Shown piece by piece: positions 22,195 to 33,091 of a stretch of 64,000 nucleotides of DNA (positions are counted from its first letter, which is position 1; the number at the start of each line of letters is the position of its first letter). Location of the stretch: assembly GCA_043228905.1 (NCBI GenBank), contig JBHGNT010000001.1:20894001-20958000 (forward strand), given 5' to 3'. The notes beneath the pieces are model-generated. The model had not been told where the DNA came from, made no database searches, and worked only from the letters and a program-made list of their open reading frames with translations. The DNA is from Azolla caroliniana. Its lineage: Eukaryota > Polypodiophyta. The position numbers and the translations under genes are program-made.

Positions 22195-23160
22195 TTACCT
22201 CCGATCCGATTCTGGATGTATACCGCGGTCCTTACCGCCTCGGCCCAGTAGAACTTGGGCAAGCTCTTCTCTTCCAGCATTGCCCGTGCCGCTTCCACAA
22301 CCGACCGATTTTTCCTCTCGGCCACGCCTTTTTGCTCTGTTGTAGATAACCGTTGAATTGACCGGAAAAGTATTCTTTTCCGCCATCCGACCACAGGCAC
22401 TTGATCTTTCTTCCTGTTTCCGTTTCCACGAACCCTTTGAGGTCCCGGAAATAGTCAAAGACTTCGCTCTTCCTCTCGATGAGGTAGATCCATGTGTGTC
22501 GTGTGTAGTCATCAATGAAGGAGACGAAATATCCGCTCCCGCCAAGACTAACGTTTTGTGTCAGCCCCCACACATCGGAGTGTATCAAGTCGAGCCTGTT
22601 CCGGCTCCGGTTACACTTGTTGGGGAAGGGAAGTCAGTGTTGCTTCCCAAGCTGGCAGGCTTCACAAATTTGTGCCTTCCGGCCACTAAATTTGGGCAAT
22701 TCGAACACCACTTGTTTCGATTGTAGGTCTTGAAGCCGCTGGTAGTTGACGTGGCTTATCCTCTTGTGCCATAAGTCGATGTCCGACTCGACTTTTTGTC
22801 CCTTCGCGAACATTGCAGTGCCACCGTCAGTAGAGTTGAGGATGAACATCCTCCCATCTCTGCACCCTTGCGCAATAATACGGCCTTCTTCCTCAATGAA
22901 GCACCCGAGGTGTGTAAACTGAACCTGCATCCCCTAGTCGACGATCTACCCGACCGACAACAGATTCTTCGTGATGGTTGGGACGTGTAACACGTTCATA
23001 AATTTCCCTTTCTGCCCGACATGGCTCAAGGGAACTTCACCGACATTCGCGATCGGATGCGGAGTGTCGTCTCCGGTTGCGACTACTCCTGGTTGTGTCC
23101 TCGTGGCACGTCATGTGGTTTGACGTGCCGGAGTCTACGTACCACATCTCGTTCAATTTC
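22195..23160 (-). pseudogene. Protease and integrase of copia I
   Basis: The protease active site is readable at about 23103-23147 (VDSGTSNHMTCHE). 22634-22930 covers protease end and pre-integrase zinc region (DLWHKRISHVNYQRLQDLQS, CEACQLGKQH). 22232-22588 holds the integrase core with HSDVWGLTQNVSLGGSGYFV, SFIDDYTRHTWIYLIE and FSGQFNGYLQQ. The segment with the catalytic Glu (ERKNRSVVEAARAMLEEKSL) is in another frame at 22195-22320. Two or more frameshifts make it inactive. Confidence 0.85.
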
Positions 23161-23197
23161 AGGACGGACTGATTCATTGAGTTTGCTTCGTGTCTCA

Positions 23198-24168
23198 TCA
23201 CGAAGACTGACCCTTTTCCGGTTTCTTCGGATCCTTCGACGTAGTGAGATAACTGCCGGTTTCCTTTGTCGGTCTGTCCGGAACCTGATCCGGAGCCGTT
23301 TCCGGAACCGGTTCTCTCCGAATCGGCGCGCTTTTTACAGCACTCGTTCTCCCTGTGGCCTTCCTTGCCACAGTACCAGCAATCCGCAGCGGATTTCCCT
23401 TGCCGGTTCTCGTCGCCCCGACTCCCCCTCTTTCCGGAGGGCCCGGAATTGCTGTAGGCATCACTTCAGTGCCTTCTTCCTTGAGCCCGTCGGCCGCCTG
23501 CATTGCGTACCGACTCGCCTCGTCCGTCATGACCACGGGGCCTATCTCCCTCCGTGTACAACATCTTGCTATCGGTGTGCGTGCTTGTTGACGCACCCGC
23601 GTGGTTCTCCTCTCCCAGGAGCATCGAGTGTAAGTCAAAAAAGGATGGAGTATTCTCCTGGGTACACACAGTAGTTCGGAACGCCCTGAACTTCGACGCC
23701 AAACCCTCGAGATAGACCTGGACCATCTCGCTTTCCTCGATGTTCACATCGATGGAAGCTAAGGAATCGCATATGTCCTTAATCCTTCGAGGTATAGTCA
23801 GCCACCGACAAATCGCGTTGCCATAGGTTGCTCAACTCCTGTCGGAGCTGAAGCTTCCTAGCTATGGTGCTCGCGGCGAAAATCTTCTTCAAATTTTCCC
23901 ACACACCCTTCGGCGTTTTTGCATCCCGAACGTAGCTTAATAGTTGTTCACCCACACAAGACGCGAAGCAGTATAGCACTCTGCTCGCCGATTGTTCCCA
24001 CACCGGGAAGTCTTTGTGTGTCGAATCAGGTGTTGTGTCATTTGCACCATCGACATAGCTCCAGTAACCGTGTCCGAGCAGGTACTGGTGCATCTTGTAA
24101 GACCAAGACATGTAGTTGCTTTTGTCGAGCTTCTCCGTCGGAAGTGAGCTAGTCATTCCTCTGTCCAT
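23198..24168 (-). pseudogene. Gag of copia I
   Basis: Starts at 24168 (MDRGMTSSLPTEKLDKSNYM), 71 bases inside the primer site, and is open for 129 codons through the Gag core (ASRVLYCFASCVGEQLLSYV, AKTPKGVWENLKKIFAASTI). A frameshift at about 23780 leads to 23747-23466. The zinc knuckle CWYCGKEGHRENEC is at about 23340-23382 and has correct C-x2-C-x4-H-x4-C spacing. Confidence 0.87.
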
Positions 24169-24238
24169 CAGTTTTCTTGTTCTTCTTCATTGGTTTTTCC
24201 TTCAAGCAAAGTCGGCAGCAGAGGTTCTCAACCCTCGC

Positions 24239-24250
24239 GCTCTGATACCA
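24239..24250 (-). other. Primer-binding site of copia I
   Basis: GCTCTGATACCA, the reverse of TGGTATCAGAGC, directly adjoins the 5' LTR. Confidence 0.95.
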
Positions 24251-24677
24251 TGAAATGAATTGCGTGCGGAAGTAATATAGAAATTGAACAACAGAAAATG
24301 TAGGTTTAATGGAAAGCTTAGGTTTGCACAGTACGCACGGGAGAGACAAAAAGAGAGTAAACACAGAACTTAATTCAAAAAGATAATACTCAATCTGTAC
24401 ATAGGATGTGCTCAGTGAGCACTTTTATACAAGCCCTTGCAATCGGGCTGACACAAGTACTGACAGTACTTGACTGCTCATAAATGAGCCTCGACTCTTA
24501 CTCCCAAAACTATTCCTCACGAGGAATATCTTTCTAACGGCCTTTCGGTTCACGCACCGATACGGCCTTCCTACGCACCGGTTTGCGTAGCGGTTTACGC
24601 ATCCATTTTTATGCACCAGTCCGGCCTAACTGACCGGCCCCAACCGATCCGGCCGATGTTGAGCTTGTCTCTCAACA
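24251..24677 (-). repeat. 5' LTR of copia I
   Basis: 427 bp, bounded by TGAAATGAATTGCG and CTCTCAACA on the plus strand. Nearly the same as 18987-19438, with a small deletion near the end. Confidence 0.93.
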
Positions 24678-24682
24678 ACGTG

Positions 24683-25314
24683 TCATCGAGCCTCAAGAAG
24701 GTAAGACAACATGGTCCTAGTTCGAGAAAGCGATATTAACGGAGTTCGCGACGGAAGACTCGACAAGGATGACTCGACATGCCTTGATGAAGTGGATAGA
24801 GAAGAGGAATAAGAAGATGAGTGCCTTGAGGGTGTACGACAAATTCAACCAAATGTTTACTCGTCTCCCCAATACGGACCAAGTGCTGCTTGAGGAGGAC
24901 AAGACTTTATACTTCTTGAAAGTCGTGGACATGAAGGATAGACGAAAATTGGGAACTCTTCTCGAAGACGATACCCAAGCGAATGGGCTTGTAGCGGACT
25001 GGATCGCGGTGAAGCGGGTGTGCAATAGGCTCAACAAGTGTCGCCAATGGGTTGATGACACCGACTTGACGGGATCGACTGTCACGGAGAAAGCAAGACC
25101 GCTAAAAGTAGTTGAGCCGCTAAACCAAAGTAACGTGGAAGAAAAGAAGATTGGTGATGACATCATCGAAGAACTAGCGAAGAAGTTTGAGGCAGTCACG
25201 CTAGCCAACATGAATCATCGGGGCCCCAAACAAAAAGAACCCTTTAGATGCGTGTGGTGCGATAGCATGGACCACATGAGAAGGGATTGCACGAGCCTTC
25301 AAGACGCCATTTGA
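24683..25314 (+). pseudogene. Gag of gypsy C, C-terminal part with zinc knuckle
   Basis: Continues the Gag frame after copia I. A TAG at about 24720 precedes the long open piece 24717-25314. It contains an ALMKWIEKRNKKMSALRVYD helical segment and a zinc knuckle CVWCDSMDHMRRDC with C-x2-C-x4-H-x4-C spacing at about 25249-25290. A TGA at 25312 ends it. Confidence 0.8.
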
Positions 25315-25323
25315 CAAAATATC

Positions 25324-25823
25324 GTGTACATGGATGGCAACATGATCTACTCGAGTGAGACTAGGAGACCCCTACGAGTGAATTTCGGAAGAGGGGGAAT
25401 GAAGAAAGCTATGGAGGATGCCGAGGCGACTCATGTGGATGCGATGCACTATGTTGTGTTGGCCGGAAGAAGAGTCGGGAAAGACAAAAATGAAGTTGTG
25501 AAAGTGGAAGCAAAGTTTTGGTCTTCCGTTCTCGAGTATGAGAAGAAGGGGAAGGTCACATCGATCGAGGTAGAGCTTGTGGGCCGAAGCGTGCAAAGCA
25601 TAACCGGGTGGTCGGATCCAGTGGATGACAACACCATACTCGCGGAAGTGATGTGAGACAACCACGAGGTGTTCATCGAAGAAAAGAGAAAAAGAATAGA
25701 AGAGCAAGGCCCATCAAAAAGACATGAAATAAGGAACGCGAAAAAGAAAGAAGATGCAGAAACGAGTCGACCTTTACAAATGGAGGAAGGAGACGCTAGC
25801 CGAAAAGCGGAGTCGATCAAATG
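25324..25823 (+). pseudogene. Region between gag knuckle and protease of gypsy C
   Basis: The open piece 25324-25656 (MYMDGNMIYSSETRRPLRVN) follows the knuckle directly, and a lysine- and glutamate-rich stretch runs to the TGA at 25821. In a live element this would be the Gag-protease linker. No catalytic motif is visible. Confidence 0.6.
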
Positions 25824-25845
25824 AGTCGAAGAAACGGTTTGGCCC

Positions 25846-26565
25846 GTGAAGATTGGCGTTGAAGACCCCGCTCAGAAGACAAGGACTATGCCTACCTATA
25901 AGCTAAGGTCAAACATAGAGCGGACGACAAACCTAAAGAAGATTCTTGAGGAACGCGTTCTTGATCGCCACGTGACTTTGTCCTTAAGGGAATTACTCGA
26001 CATTACGAATGAGTTCCATGACACGATCGTGGACCTTGTAAAAAGAAAAAGGCAACAATCGGACGAAGAAGAAGAGAAGCCACAAAAAGCAAAGACAAAT
26101 GCCATAACGATGGCAAGGGACGAAGTCGATGAAGATATGGTGGACAGCCACTATACTCGACCTCATTGGGCACGAGCGAATATGGAGACGCTGGTGAAGA
26201 TCGGGGAGAAGAAAGAAACCGTGGTATCCTTGATCGACCATGGCTCGGAGATCAACCTCATGTCAACCGAGTTCTACAAAAAAGGAACATGGCCAATCAA
26301 TACAAACCATGGATGGAAGATTCGAGTGGCAACAAAGTCTATGGAGGACTTGTATGGAGCTTGTCCCAATGTTAAAGTCACGATTGGGGATGTGGAGAGG
26401 GATCAACAGTTCTTCGTGCAAGAATCGACGTTGCATCCTGTCATGCTAGGACAACCGTATATCACATCATCCCGGATGGAGACCAAGGTGTTCGATAATG
26501 GAGCAGCCTTCGCGCAAATCAAGAGTCTTGACAATCAAAGATCTGTTCAATTCTTAACAGTGTGA
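25846..26565 (+). pseudogene. Aspartic protease of gypsy C with DHG box
   Basis: 239 open codons. The first about 90 are a charged linker (ILEERVLDRHVTLSLRELLD; KRKRQQSDEEEEKPQKAKT). The protease follows with VSLIDHGSEINLMS as active site and HPVMLGQPYITSSRMETKV as the second block. The histidine after the catalytic Asp is shared with element B. A stop at 26563 ends the frame before RT, and a short non-open stretch follows. Confidence 0.85.
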
Positions 26566-26693
26566 GTTAATCATGAAAGAAATCGAGATAGTCTTGGAGG
26601 TGGATCCCTGGATTTTTAGAGCGGACTATTAAAACATGGGGCACAAATAGTCCGAGCAATCGCAAGTTCCGACAAGGGAGTAGAGCGTGTGGA

Positions 26694-27854
26694 TTGCGAG
26701 GAGAAGCAACATGTGTCACACCTAGTGGCGCATGTAAACTAGTACTACCCGACAAGAAGGACAAGCGTCGGATACAAGACTTCGAGAAGATGCTGAAAGA
26801 AGAAAACATAATAGAAAAAGAAGAGTTCATGACTCAAATTATGGAAGAAGCCTCATTTAACGACACCATCGGTGAAATCGAGGATGTCGTGGACTTGAGC
26901 TATCTACACGATCATCGCATGATTTCGGTTAGCTCCATCAACATGTATTCTATCATCGATGAATATCATCAAAACATCTTGATGAAGGAAGCTGACATCA
27001 ACACAAAATATAAAATGGTGGATAAGAAGATCAAGCTACTTGCAGTTCCGCTACCAAAAGATAACTGGCAAAAGATGAAGGAAATCGCTAATGATCCAAG
27101 TTTAAGGGATCCGAAGGCAATAGTTCATGTCTTCACCGAAGAGACGAAGGGAAAGCTACGAGCTGGAAGGGAGGATTTCCTCCTCCCTCAAGAGGAGCGA
27201 ATGTTTCGTGACATGCTTGAGAGACATGGGAAGGCTTTCACATTTTTCCCACAAGAAATCGGATGTGCTGATCCAAGGACGATAGAGCCGATGGTGATCT
27301 TCACGGTGCCGCATGTACCTTGGAATTTGAAACCGCTACCGGTTCCGAGAGCACACCTACCGAAGTTAATTGAGCTCTTAAAGGAGAAGGTGAATATGGG
27401 AATTCTAGAACCATTGAATGCTCCTTATTCTAATAGGTGGTTCATGGTGCCGAAGAAGAATGGATCATTGCAATTCATCCAAGATCTTCAACTCGTCAAC
27501 AAAGTGACAATTCGCAATGCTTGAATTGGTCCGAGTGTGGATGAATTTGCCGAAGCGTTTGCGGGTTGGTCTATCTACTCCATTGGTGATCTCTACTCCG
27601 GATATGACGAATTCCAGTTGGCGATCGACAGTCGTGACATTACGACCATGAGGACTCCGATCGGGCTCATGTGGATGTGTACCTTACCTCAAGGTGCAAC
27701 GAACTCGGTGGATCATATGGTGAATGCCATGAACAAGGTCTTGAAGGATTGCATCTTGGACATCACAATGCCATTCTTGGATGATATTCCGATAAAAGGA
27801 TGTTCGGATGAGGAGAAAGATGAATCGAAAGATAAGGAAGGGTGTAGAAAGTAA
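26694..27854 (+). pseudogene. Reverse transcriptase of gypsy C
   Basis: 26694-27524 covers a long N-terminal region and the RT fingers (KPLPVPRAHLPKLIELLKEK, VNMGILEPLNAPYSNRWFMV, QFIQDLQLVNKVTIRNA). A TGA at 27522 is followed by 27537-27854 with the palm (FAGWSIYSIGDLYSGYDEFQ, TTMRTPIGLMWMCTLPQGAT) and the catalytic box MPFLDDIPIKG. The FLDD form is shared with element A. One stop separates the two halves. Confidence 0.88.
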
Positions 27855-27874
27855 ATCGTAGATCATATGAAAGA

Positions 27875-28753
27875 TTGCAAGAAGGTGCTTCAAAGGCTCG
27901 AAGATGCGAATTTGACATTTTCAAGAGAAAAATCCGCATTCGAGCAACCAGAGATCTTGGTGGTAGTTCACTTGTGTGGAGCATACGACCGGAAGCCTTC
28001 GCCATCAAGGTGAATGCGATCCAGGACATGAAAGAAGAATGCGTAAACCAAACGGAGGTTCGAAGGTTCCTTGGAGCATGCGCGTTTTATCATATCTAGA
28101 TTTCGCACTACGCTCATGTCGTCGAGCCATTATATGGACTACTAAAGAAAAGAATGAAGTTCGAATGGCGAAGCGAGCGTACAAACGCGATGCGAAGATT
28201 GAAGAAACTACTTCTTGAAGCTCCAACACTAAGAAAGGCCAACTATACCAAAGTGAAGCCGATTTATGTGACTATAGATACAAGCCCAACCGGAATCGGG
28301 TGGGTCATCAATCAAGAAGTAGAAGATAATGCGCAACATGCCATCCAGTTCGGAGCAAAGTTTCTCAACGAACGACAACGAGGATACGCCCAAGTCAAGC
28401 GGGAACTTTGGGGTATTGTGTCAGTAGTGAAGACGGACAAAGACTACCTGATCGGGTCGGAAGTGATAATTGAGACAAATTTTCTCCCAATCCTAGGGAT
28501 GATCTGAAGATGTGTGACACCAAATCTAGCTATGCTAAGGTGGATTGCTGATATTAAATCTTTAAACCCAAAGATCTGCCACATTGTAGGAAAGAAGAAC
28601 ACCATGGCTGACATGTTGTCGAGGGCAAGATTTGAGAATGAAGGTGACATGATTTCGGAAGATGAAGACGTCACCCTCAACTTCTTCAAGATGGCTCGAC
28701 TATCGGTAGAAGAAAAAGGGCATGCTAACCCTCCACGCCTTCAACGAGGATGA
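27875..28753 (+). pseudogene. RT connection and RNase H of gypsy C
   Basis: 27875-28099 holds the thumb and connection (TEVRRFLGACAFYHI). 28154-28507 holds RNase H (IYVTIDTSPTGIGWVINQEV, LNERQRGYAQVKRELWGIVS, IIETNFLPILGMI); the Asp of the TDCLPI block is Asn here. 28514-28753 is the RNase H end and tether (NTMADMLSRARFENEGDM). Short stops divide the pieces. Confidence 0.85.
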
Positions 28754-28765
28754 GTACGAAGGGGA

Positions 28766-29349
28766 GTGGTTACTAATTGGCAGATTCCTAAGAATAATGA
28801 CGATGGATGCTTCATTGACGAAGGAGGAGGCCCTACGAATCCAGAAGAAAGCTTAACAATACTTCTTGAAGGGAGGATTCCTTTGGTGACACCCGAAAAG
28901 AAGGACAGGAATACCACGTCAAGTGGTGGTGAAGAAAGAAGAGCAAGTGACGCTAATGACCAAATTCCACGAGAGTGCTTGGGCTGGTCATAGAGGAACA
29001 TGGGTGACGTTCGAGAAGTTGAAGGAGAATTACTGGTGGCCAAGCATGTACAAAGATGTACTCCATTTTGTGTCTACATGCGAAACATGCCAAGTGCATT
29101 CGAATATACGTCATCGTGATGAGCTACAACCGACATACTCGCTCACCATACACTTCAAATTGATGGTGGATCTGGTCTCAATGCCAATGGGAGTGGGACA
29201 AATGAAGTACTTAGCTCTAGCAAGAGAAGACTTGACAAATCAAGTGGAAGGACGTGCCTTGACAAATAAGACGACGTTGGCTGTTTGCAAATTTCTACTC
29301 AAGGAGGTTGTTTGCCGATATGGATGTGTGGGAAAGACAGTGCGTAATA
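28766..29349 (+). pseudogene. Integrase start of gypsy C
   Basis: 28923-29360 carries the HHCC zinc-binding domain (FHESAWAGHRG, YWWPSMYKDVLHFVSTCETC) and the start of the core (LMVDLVSMPMGVGQMKYLAL). Similarity to B stops near 29350 at a CVGKTV block. In B about 750 bases of core and C-terminus follow, but here LTR fragment R comes next, then the last bases before the polypurine tract. Confidence 0.8.
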
Positions 29350-29776
29350 GATGTGTATAATGTGCGTATATGTGTGAGAGAAGAAGAGTGGAGAGAAAAG
29401 AGAACTCAAGATAGATAAATGATAGGAAAATAGAATACTCAAGAAGAAGGTGTATATTTCACAAGTAGAATGAGATTTACAAAATGTAGCATAACAAGGT
29501 GTCACAACCGACTAGTATGAAGTATGAGGATGGTGCTTTATATAGAGTCACCCTCTCTCTTCATTAACTTTACAACAACCACTCTCTCTCTTGGGGAATG
29601 TGAAGACTCATAGTCATGGGGAATATGTAACTCATTAGTTATGTGTCATAGAATATGATTCTATGACACATAATTAATGTGTAGAGAGTATTGGTGTGAC
29701 TCTTGACTTTTGAGTAGTCATTGATTTTCAAAAGGTGTGTTCACACATTGTGCTATGTTGAGCTTGATTCTCAACA
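29350..29776 (-). repeat. LTR fragment R inside gypsy C
   Basis: Ends TTGAGCTTGATTCTCAACA at 29776, like the end of the H LTR, and shares a TATGTGTGAGAG-type block with it. The left edge is approximate. It lies where about 750 bp of gypsy C integrase is absent, so it marks an insertion followed by deletion or recombination. Confidence 0.65.
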
Positions 29777-29837
29777 ATCACTGTAGCCAAAATCTCGCAC
29801 TCTCTCTTCTTGGCACGTATGGGAGGACATGCGGTTT

Positions 29838-29849
29838 GGTGGGGGTGGA
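29838..29849 (+). other. Polypurine tract of gypsy C
   Basis: GGTGGGGGTGGA lies directly before the LTR start TGTCGTGAAG. The same tract is found reversed at the 3' LTRs of A and B. Confidence 0.9.
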
Positions 29850-30916
29850 TGTCGTGAAGATCCAGCGATAGTGTGAAACTTGTGAGGAACATACGAAATT
29901 GAGTGTGGTTCTTTTCACGAAATATAAAAAAATAATAGTGAGGATACTATTTTAAATAAGTCTAATATCTTGGTACAAAAAGATGGAGGTCTTGAAGAGC
30001 TTTTGAATGCACTTTTCTACATAACAAACGGTCAACTAAGTGTGAAGTTATGTGGGTATTAAGTTGCGAAAAAAGAAAAGAAAAGAAAAGAAAAACAAAC
30101 CTATGAGATGTCCCACATAGATATGAGAAACAAGGATCCTACAATATATAAAGCAAAGCCAAAAGCTATTGTTTTGTGTCTATGTGTGGAGCATAGAGAG
30201 TTCAAGGTGACTTGAACTAAGTTAATCAAATGAATGGGTGTGGCCTAGCTACTTGCAAAGGTGACTAGCGGCCGGCAAACCGGTGACTAGCCGATGACAA
30301 AACCGGCTAGGGATGCAGATCAAACGGCTGCAAATCGGACGGATTGGTTGATCGCGGTGCATGGTGTCTTAAAGATATTTGGTGTAATTACAACACCAAA
30401 AGCCTAATAGTATTTTGTGCTTTGAAAAGGGATGTATGCAAGACTTGAACATTGCACCTCCAAGTTGAGAGTCTATAGGCTTACCATTAAGCCAAATCAT
30501 TTCTTTAAGGATATATTTTTTTATCACTATACTTTTACATGTAATTCTCATACATGAGAGCTTAGATGATGACATGGCAAGCATGCATTTCATGCATTCC
30601 GTGCATGTCTTGCACCCTCACATGCACCATATGCATGGGGGCATCTATAAAAGAGTGGAGGAATCAAGCGAGGGAGGAGAAAAAATAAAATGGAATGTAA
30701 ATTTTAGGGAAAATAATAAGAAAACTCGTTATCTTATTGACATATCTTGTCTCTCAAATCTAAAGTCAAGCGTTCAATCTTTATCTTAATCTCTCTCTCT
30801 TTCAATCTATCTTAAATACTTTCTCACTAAAGCCAGTGCAAACTTCGAATCCTTCCGGTTCAGGACCCCGGTGGTTCCACCTCACGATCCCCACCTAGTG
30901 ACAGATCTTCACGACA
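29850..30916 (+). repeat. 3' LTR of gypsy C
   Basis: 1,067 bp with inverted ends TGTCGTGAAGATC and GATCTTCACGACA. It contains GAAAAGAAAAGAAAAG runs near 30070 and, toward the end, the block shared with 18193-18633. The following base belongs to copia K. Confidence 0.9.
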
Positions 30917-32647
30917 CCGGTTTGAGACCCTTCTTGGCCTTCATGGACTTCATTTATGAAGATCTGCCTTCTCCCTTTCCGGGATCAGACTCGCTTCGAT
31001 CTAACCCTTCACTATCGGTATCATATTCTGGCATCTTCTTCTTCCCCTTGTCTTTGCGTGTGAACCGTCTCCTCGGTTCCTTGCGCGGAGAGAGCACGGC
31101 AGAGTCTCCACTTCTGCCCGGTTCTTCACCCGATTGGTCATCCCGACCGAGCCACTGATTTGGCCCACTTAGTTGGAATGAAATTTGACTCTCTTCTAGA
31201 GTGCCAAAGTCTTCATCTTCTACCTGGAACTCTCCTCGGGCTCACTAGCCTCATCTTCCGGAATCGGGTCAGAGTCAAAGGTTGGAGTCGGTAGAGAATA
31301 CCATGATACCAACTCATCAAACTCGACATCTCGGCTTACTCGGACCTGCTTAGTCCAGGGGTTATAACACTTATACCCCTTCTGCTCATGCGAGTAACCG
31401 ACTAGGATGCACTTCTCCGATTTCGGATCTAACTTCTTCCGCTTCTCATCCGGTACATGCACATATGCTATGCTACTGAATATCCGAAGGTGCCTCAAAT
31501 TCGGCTTGCGCCCAAAATACAGCTCGTGTGCAAACACCTTGTCTCTGATCCAGTTTTGGATGTAGACGGCCTTCTAGATCACCTCAACCCAGTAGAATTT
31601 GGGCATGCTCTTTTCCTCCAGCATTGCCCTCGCTGCGTCGACAATCGACCGGTTCTTTCTTTCAGCCACACCGTTTTGTTCCAGTGTGTACCTGTAGCTG
31701 AATTCTCTCCGAATTCCCTTCTACTGCAAATAATTGTTGAACTGGCCGGAAAAGTATTCTTTTCCGCCATCCGACCACGGGCACTTTATCTTCCTCTCTG
31801 TTTCCCTTTTGACTAATATTTGAAGGTTCCGGAAACAGTCGAAGACTTCACTTTTCTTCTCGATTAGGTAGATCCACGTGTGCCGACTGTAGTCGTCGAT
31901 GAAGGATACGAAATACCGACTCCCGCCAAGACTAACATTTTGTGTCGGTCCCCATACATCCAAATGGATTAAGTCGATCTTGTTACGGCTCCGGTTTCAT
32001 TCGGTGGGGAATGGAAGCTAGTGTTGCTTCCCGAGCTGGTAGGCTTCACAAATTTGGGCCTTCCGGCAACTGAATTTCAGCAAACCGAACACAACCTGTT
32101 TCGATTGCAGGTCCTGAAGCCTCTGGTAATTGACGTGGCCAATCCGCTTGTGCCAGACATCGATGTCCGATTAAATTTTTTGTCCTTTGGCAAACATGGT
32201 GTGGTGCCGACGTCATTATTATTGAGGATGAACATCCTACCTTCTTTGCGCCCTTGTGCAATTATCCGGCCTTCTTCCTTGATAAAGCACCTGAAGTGCG
32301 TAAACCGCACCTACATCCTCTGCTCGATGATTTGTCCAACCGATACCAGGTTCTTTGTGATATTCGGAACATGTAGTACGTACATAAGCTTTCCCTTTTG
32401 TCCGACATGGCTTAAAGGGACTTCTCCGACATGCACAATCAAGTGAGGGGTGTCGTCTCCGGTTTCGACAATCCCTGGTTGTTCCAGTTTCTCCAAAAAA
32501 GAGAACCACTCTTCATGGCTCGTCATGTGGTTGGACGCTCCGGAATCAACGTACCATACTTCCTCCGATTTGGAAGTAGTCTTCATCGAGTTAGCCTTAT
32601 GCTTCATCATGAAGGATGGCCCTTTACCGGTCTTCCTGTCAGGGTCG
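30917..32647 (-). pseudogene. Copia K, piece 1: protease, integrase, linker
   Basis: First of three pieces of one minus-strand copia. 32610-32311 is protease with VDSGASNHMTSHEEW and DDTPHLIVHVGEVPLSHVGQ. 32310-32046 is the pre-integrase zinc region in shifted frames. 31963-31721 and 31770-31579 hold the integrase core (DVWGPTQNVSLGGSRYFVSF, DDYSRHTWIYLIEKKSEVF). 31537-31220 holds LRHLRIFSSIAYVHVPDEKR and EKCILVGYSHEQKGYKCYNP. The RT side is cut at 30917 by gypsy C; the Gag side is cut at about 32647 by element L. Confidence 0.85.
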
Positions 32648-33081
32648 TAGCCAAAGACAAGTTTAACATGAAGAAAAGAATGAGAAATAGAAAATAAGAG
32701 AGGAATGAGAGAGAAATAAGATATTGAAAATGTATTAGCAATGAGAACAAGGGTTACAAGAGTATGCCGAAGACTGGCGTTTAACCGGAATGGTTCATCA
32801 ATAGTTCGCTATATGTTTATATAGCATGCTTTGGATACATGCATGCTCGCCACCTCATAGGCACACATGCTCGCCATTTGTCATTCATGCAAGTATGACA
32901 CTTGGTAATCATGTGTTAGCCTATGCAGTGGCAACGTCTTACGCTATTAGATATATTTCTTCATGATCTAATATAAGAATTTACAATTTAATAAATCTAA
33001 TATGATGTATCCTAATGGTTGAAGCTACATATTATCTTTGACAAGGTCATGGGTTCGAATCCTTATTACAAGTCTTGGAGT
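32648..33081 (-). repeat. 3' LTR of element L
   Basis: Matches 34786-35055 over its inner half, including a CATGCAAG-rich stretch and the tRNA-like boxes at 33008-33062. It is followed on the plus strand by CCCCTTCCTTTG, the reversed polypurine tract. Confidence 0.75.
33008..33062 (+). other. Pol III-like A and B boxes in the L 3' LTR (antisense to L)
   Basis: An A-box-like TATCCTAATGGTTGAAG (33008-33024) and a consensus B box GGGTTCGAATCC (33051-33062) are spaced as in a tRNA gene. There is no full cloverleaf: the acceptor stem does not pair. Repeated at 34970-35024. Confidence 0.6.
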
Positions 33082-33091
33082 TTTGGTATCC

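Larger units (their letters stand above)
18987..24677 (-). mobile_element. Full-length Ty1/copia element I, nested in gypsy C
   Basis: 5,691 bp with two LTRs (18987-19438 and 24251-24677), initiator tRNA-Met primer site and all copia domains on the minus strand. Target duplication ATGTG (18982-18986) and ACGTG (24678-24682), one mismatch. Flanking sequence joins into the gag frame of C. Coding parts are broken by a few frameshifts and stops, but the RT-RNase H end is open over 455 codons, so this copy is younger or better kept than most here. Confidence 0.93.
18193..30916 (+). mobile_element. Ty3/gypsy element C with nested insertions
   Basis: Truncated 5' LTR (18193-18633), primer site region, gag, protease, RT, RNase H, integrase start, polypurine tract and full 3' LTR (29850-30916). 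Copia I sits in gag (18987-24677) and an LTR fragment R at 29350-29776, at the point where most of integrase is deleted. The 3' end borders copia K, so C inserted in K. Without insertions the element would be about 6.6 kb. Confidence 0.85.

Noticed and set aside
33008-33062. A functional tRNA gene
   Set aside because: A and B boxes are present, but the acceptor and T stems do not pair, and the sequence repeats in both LTRs of an element; kept only as tRNA-like boxes.
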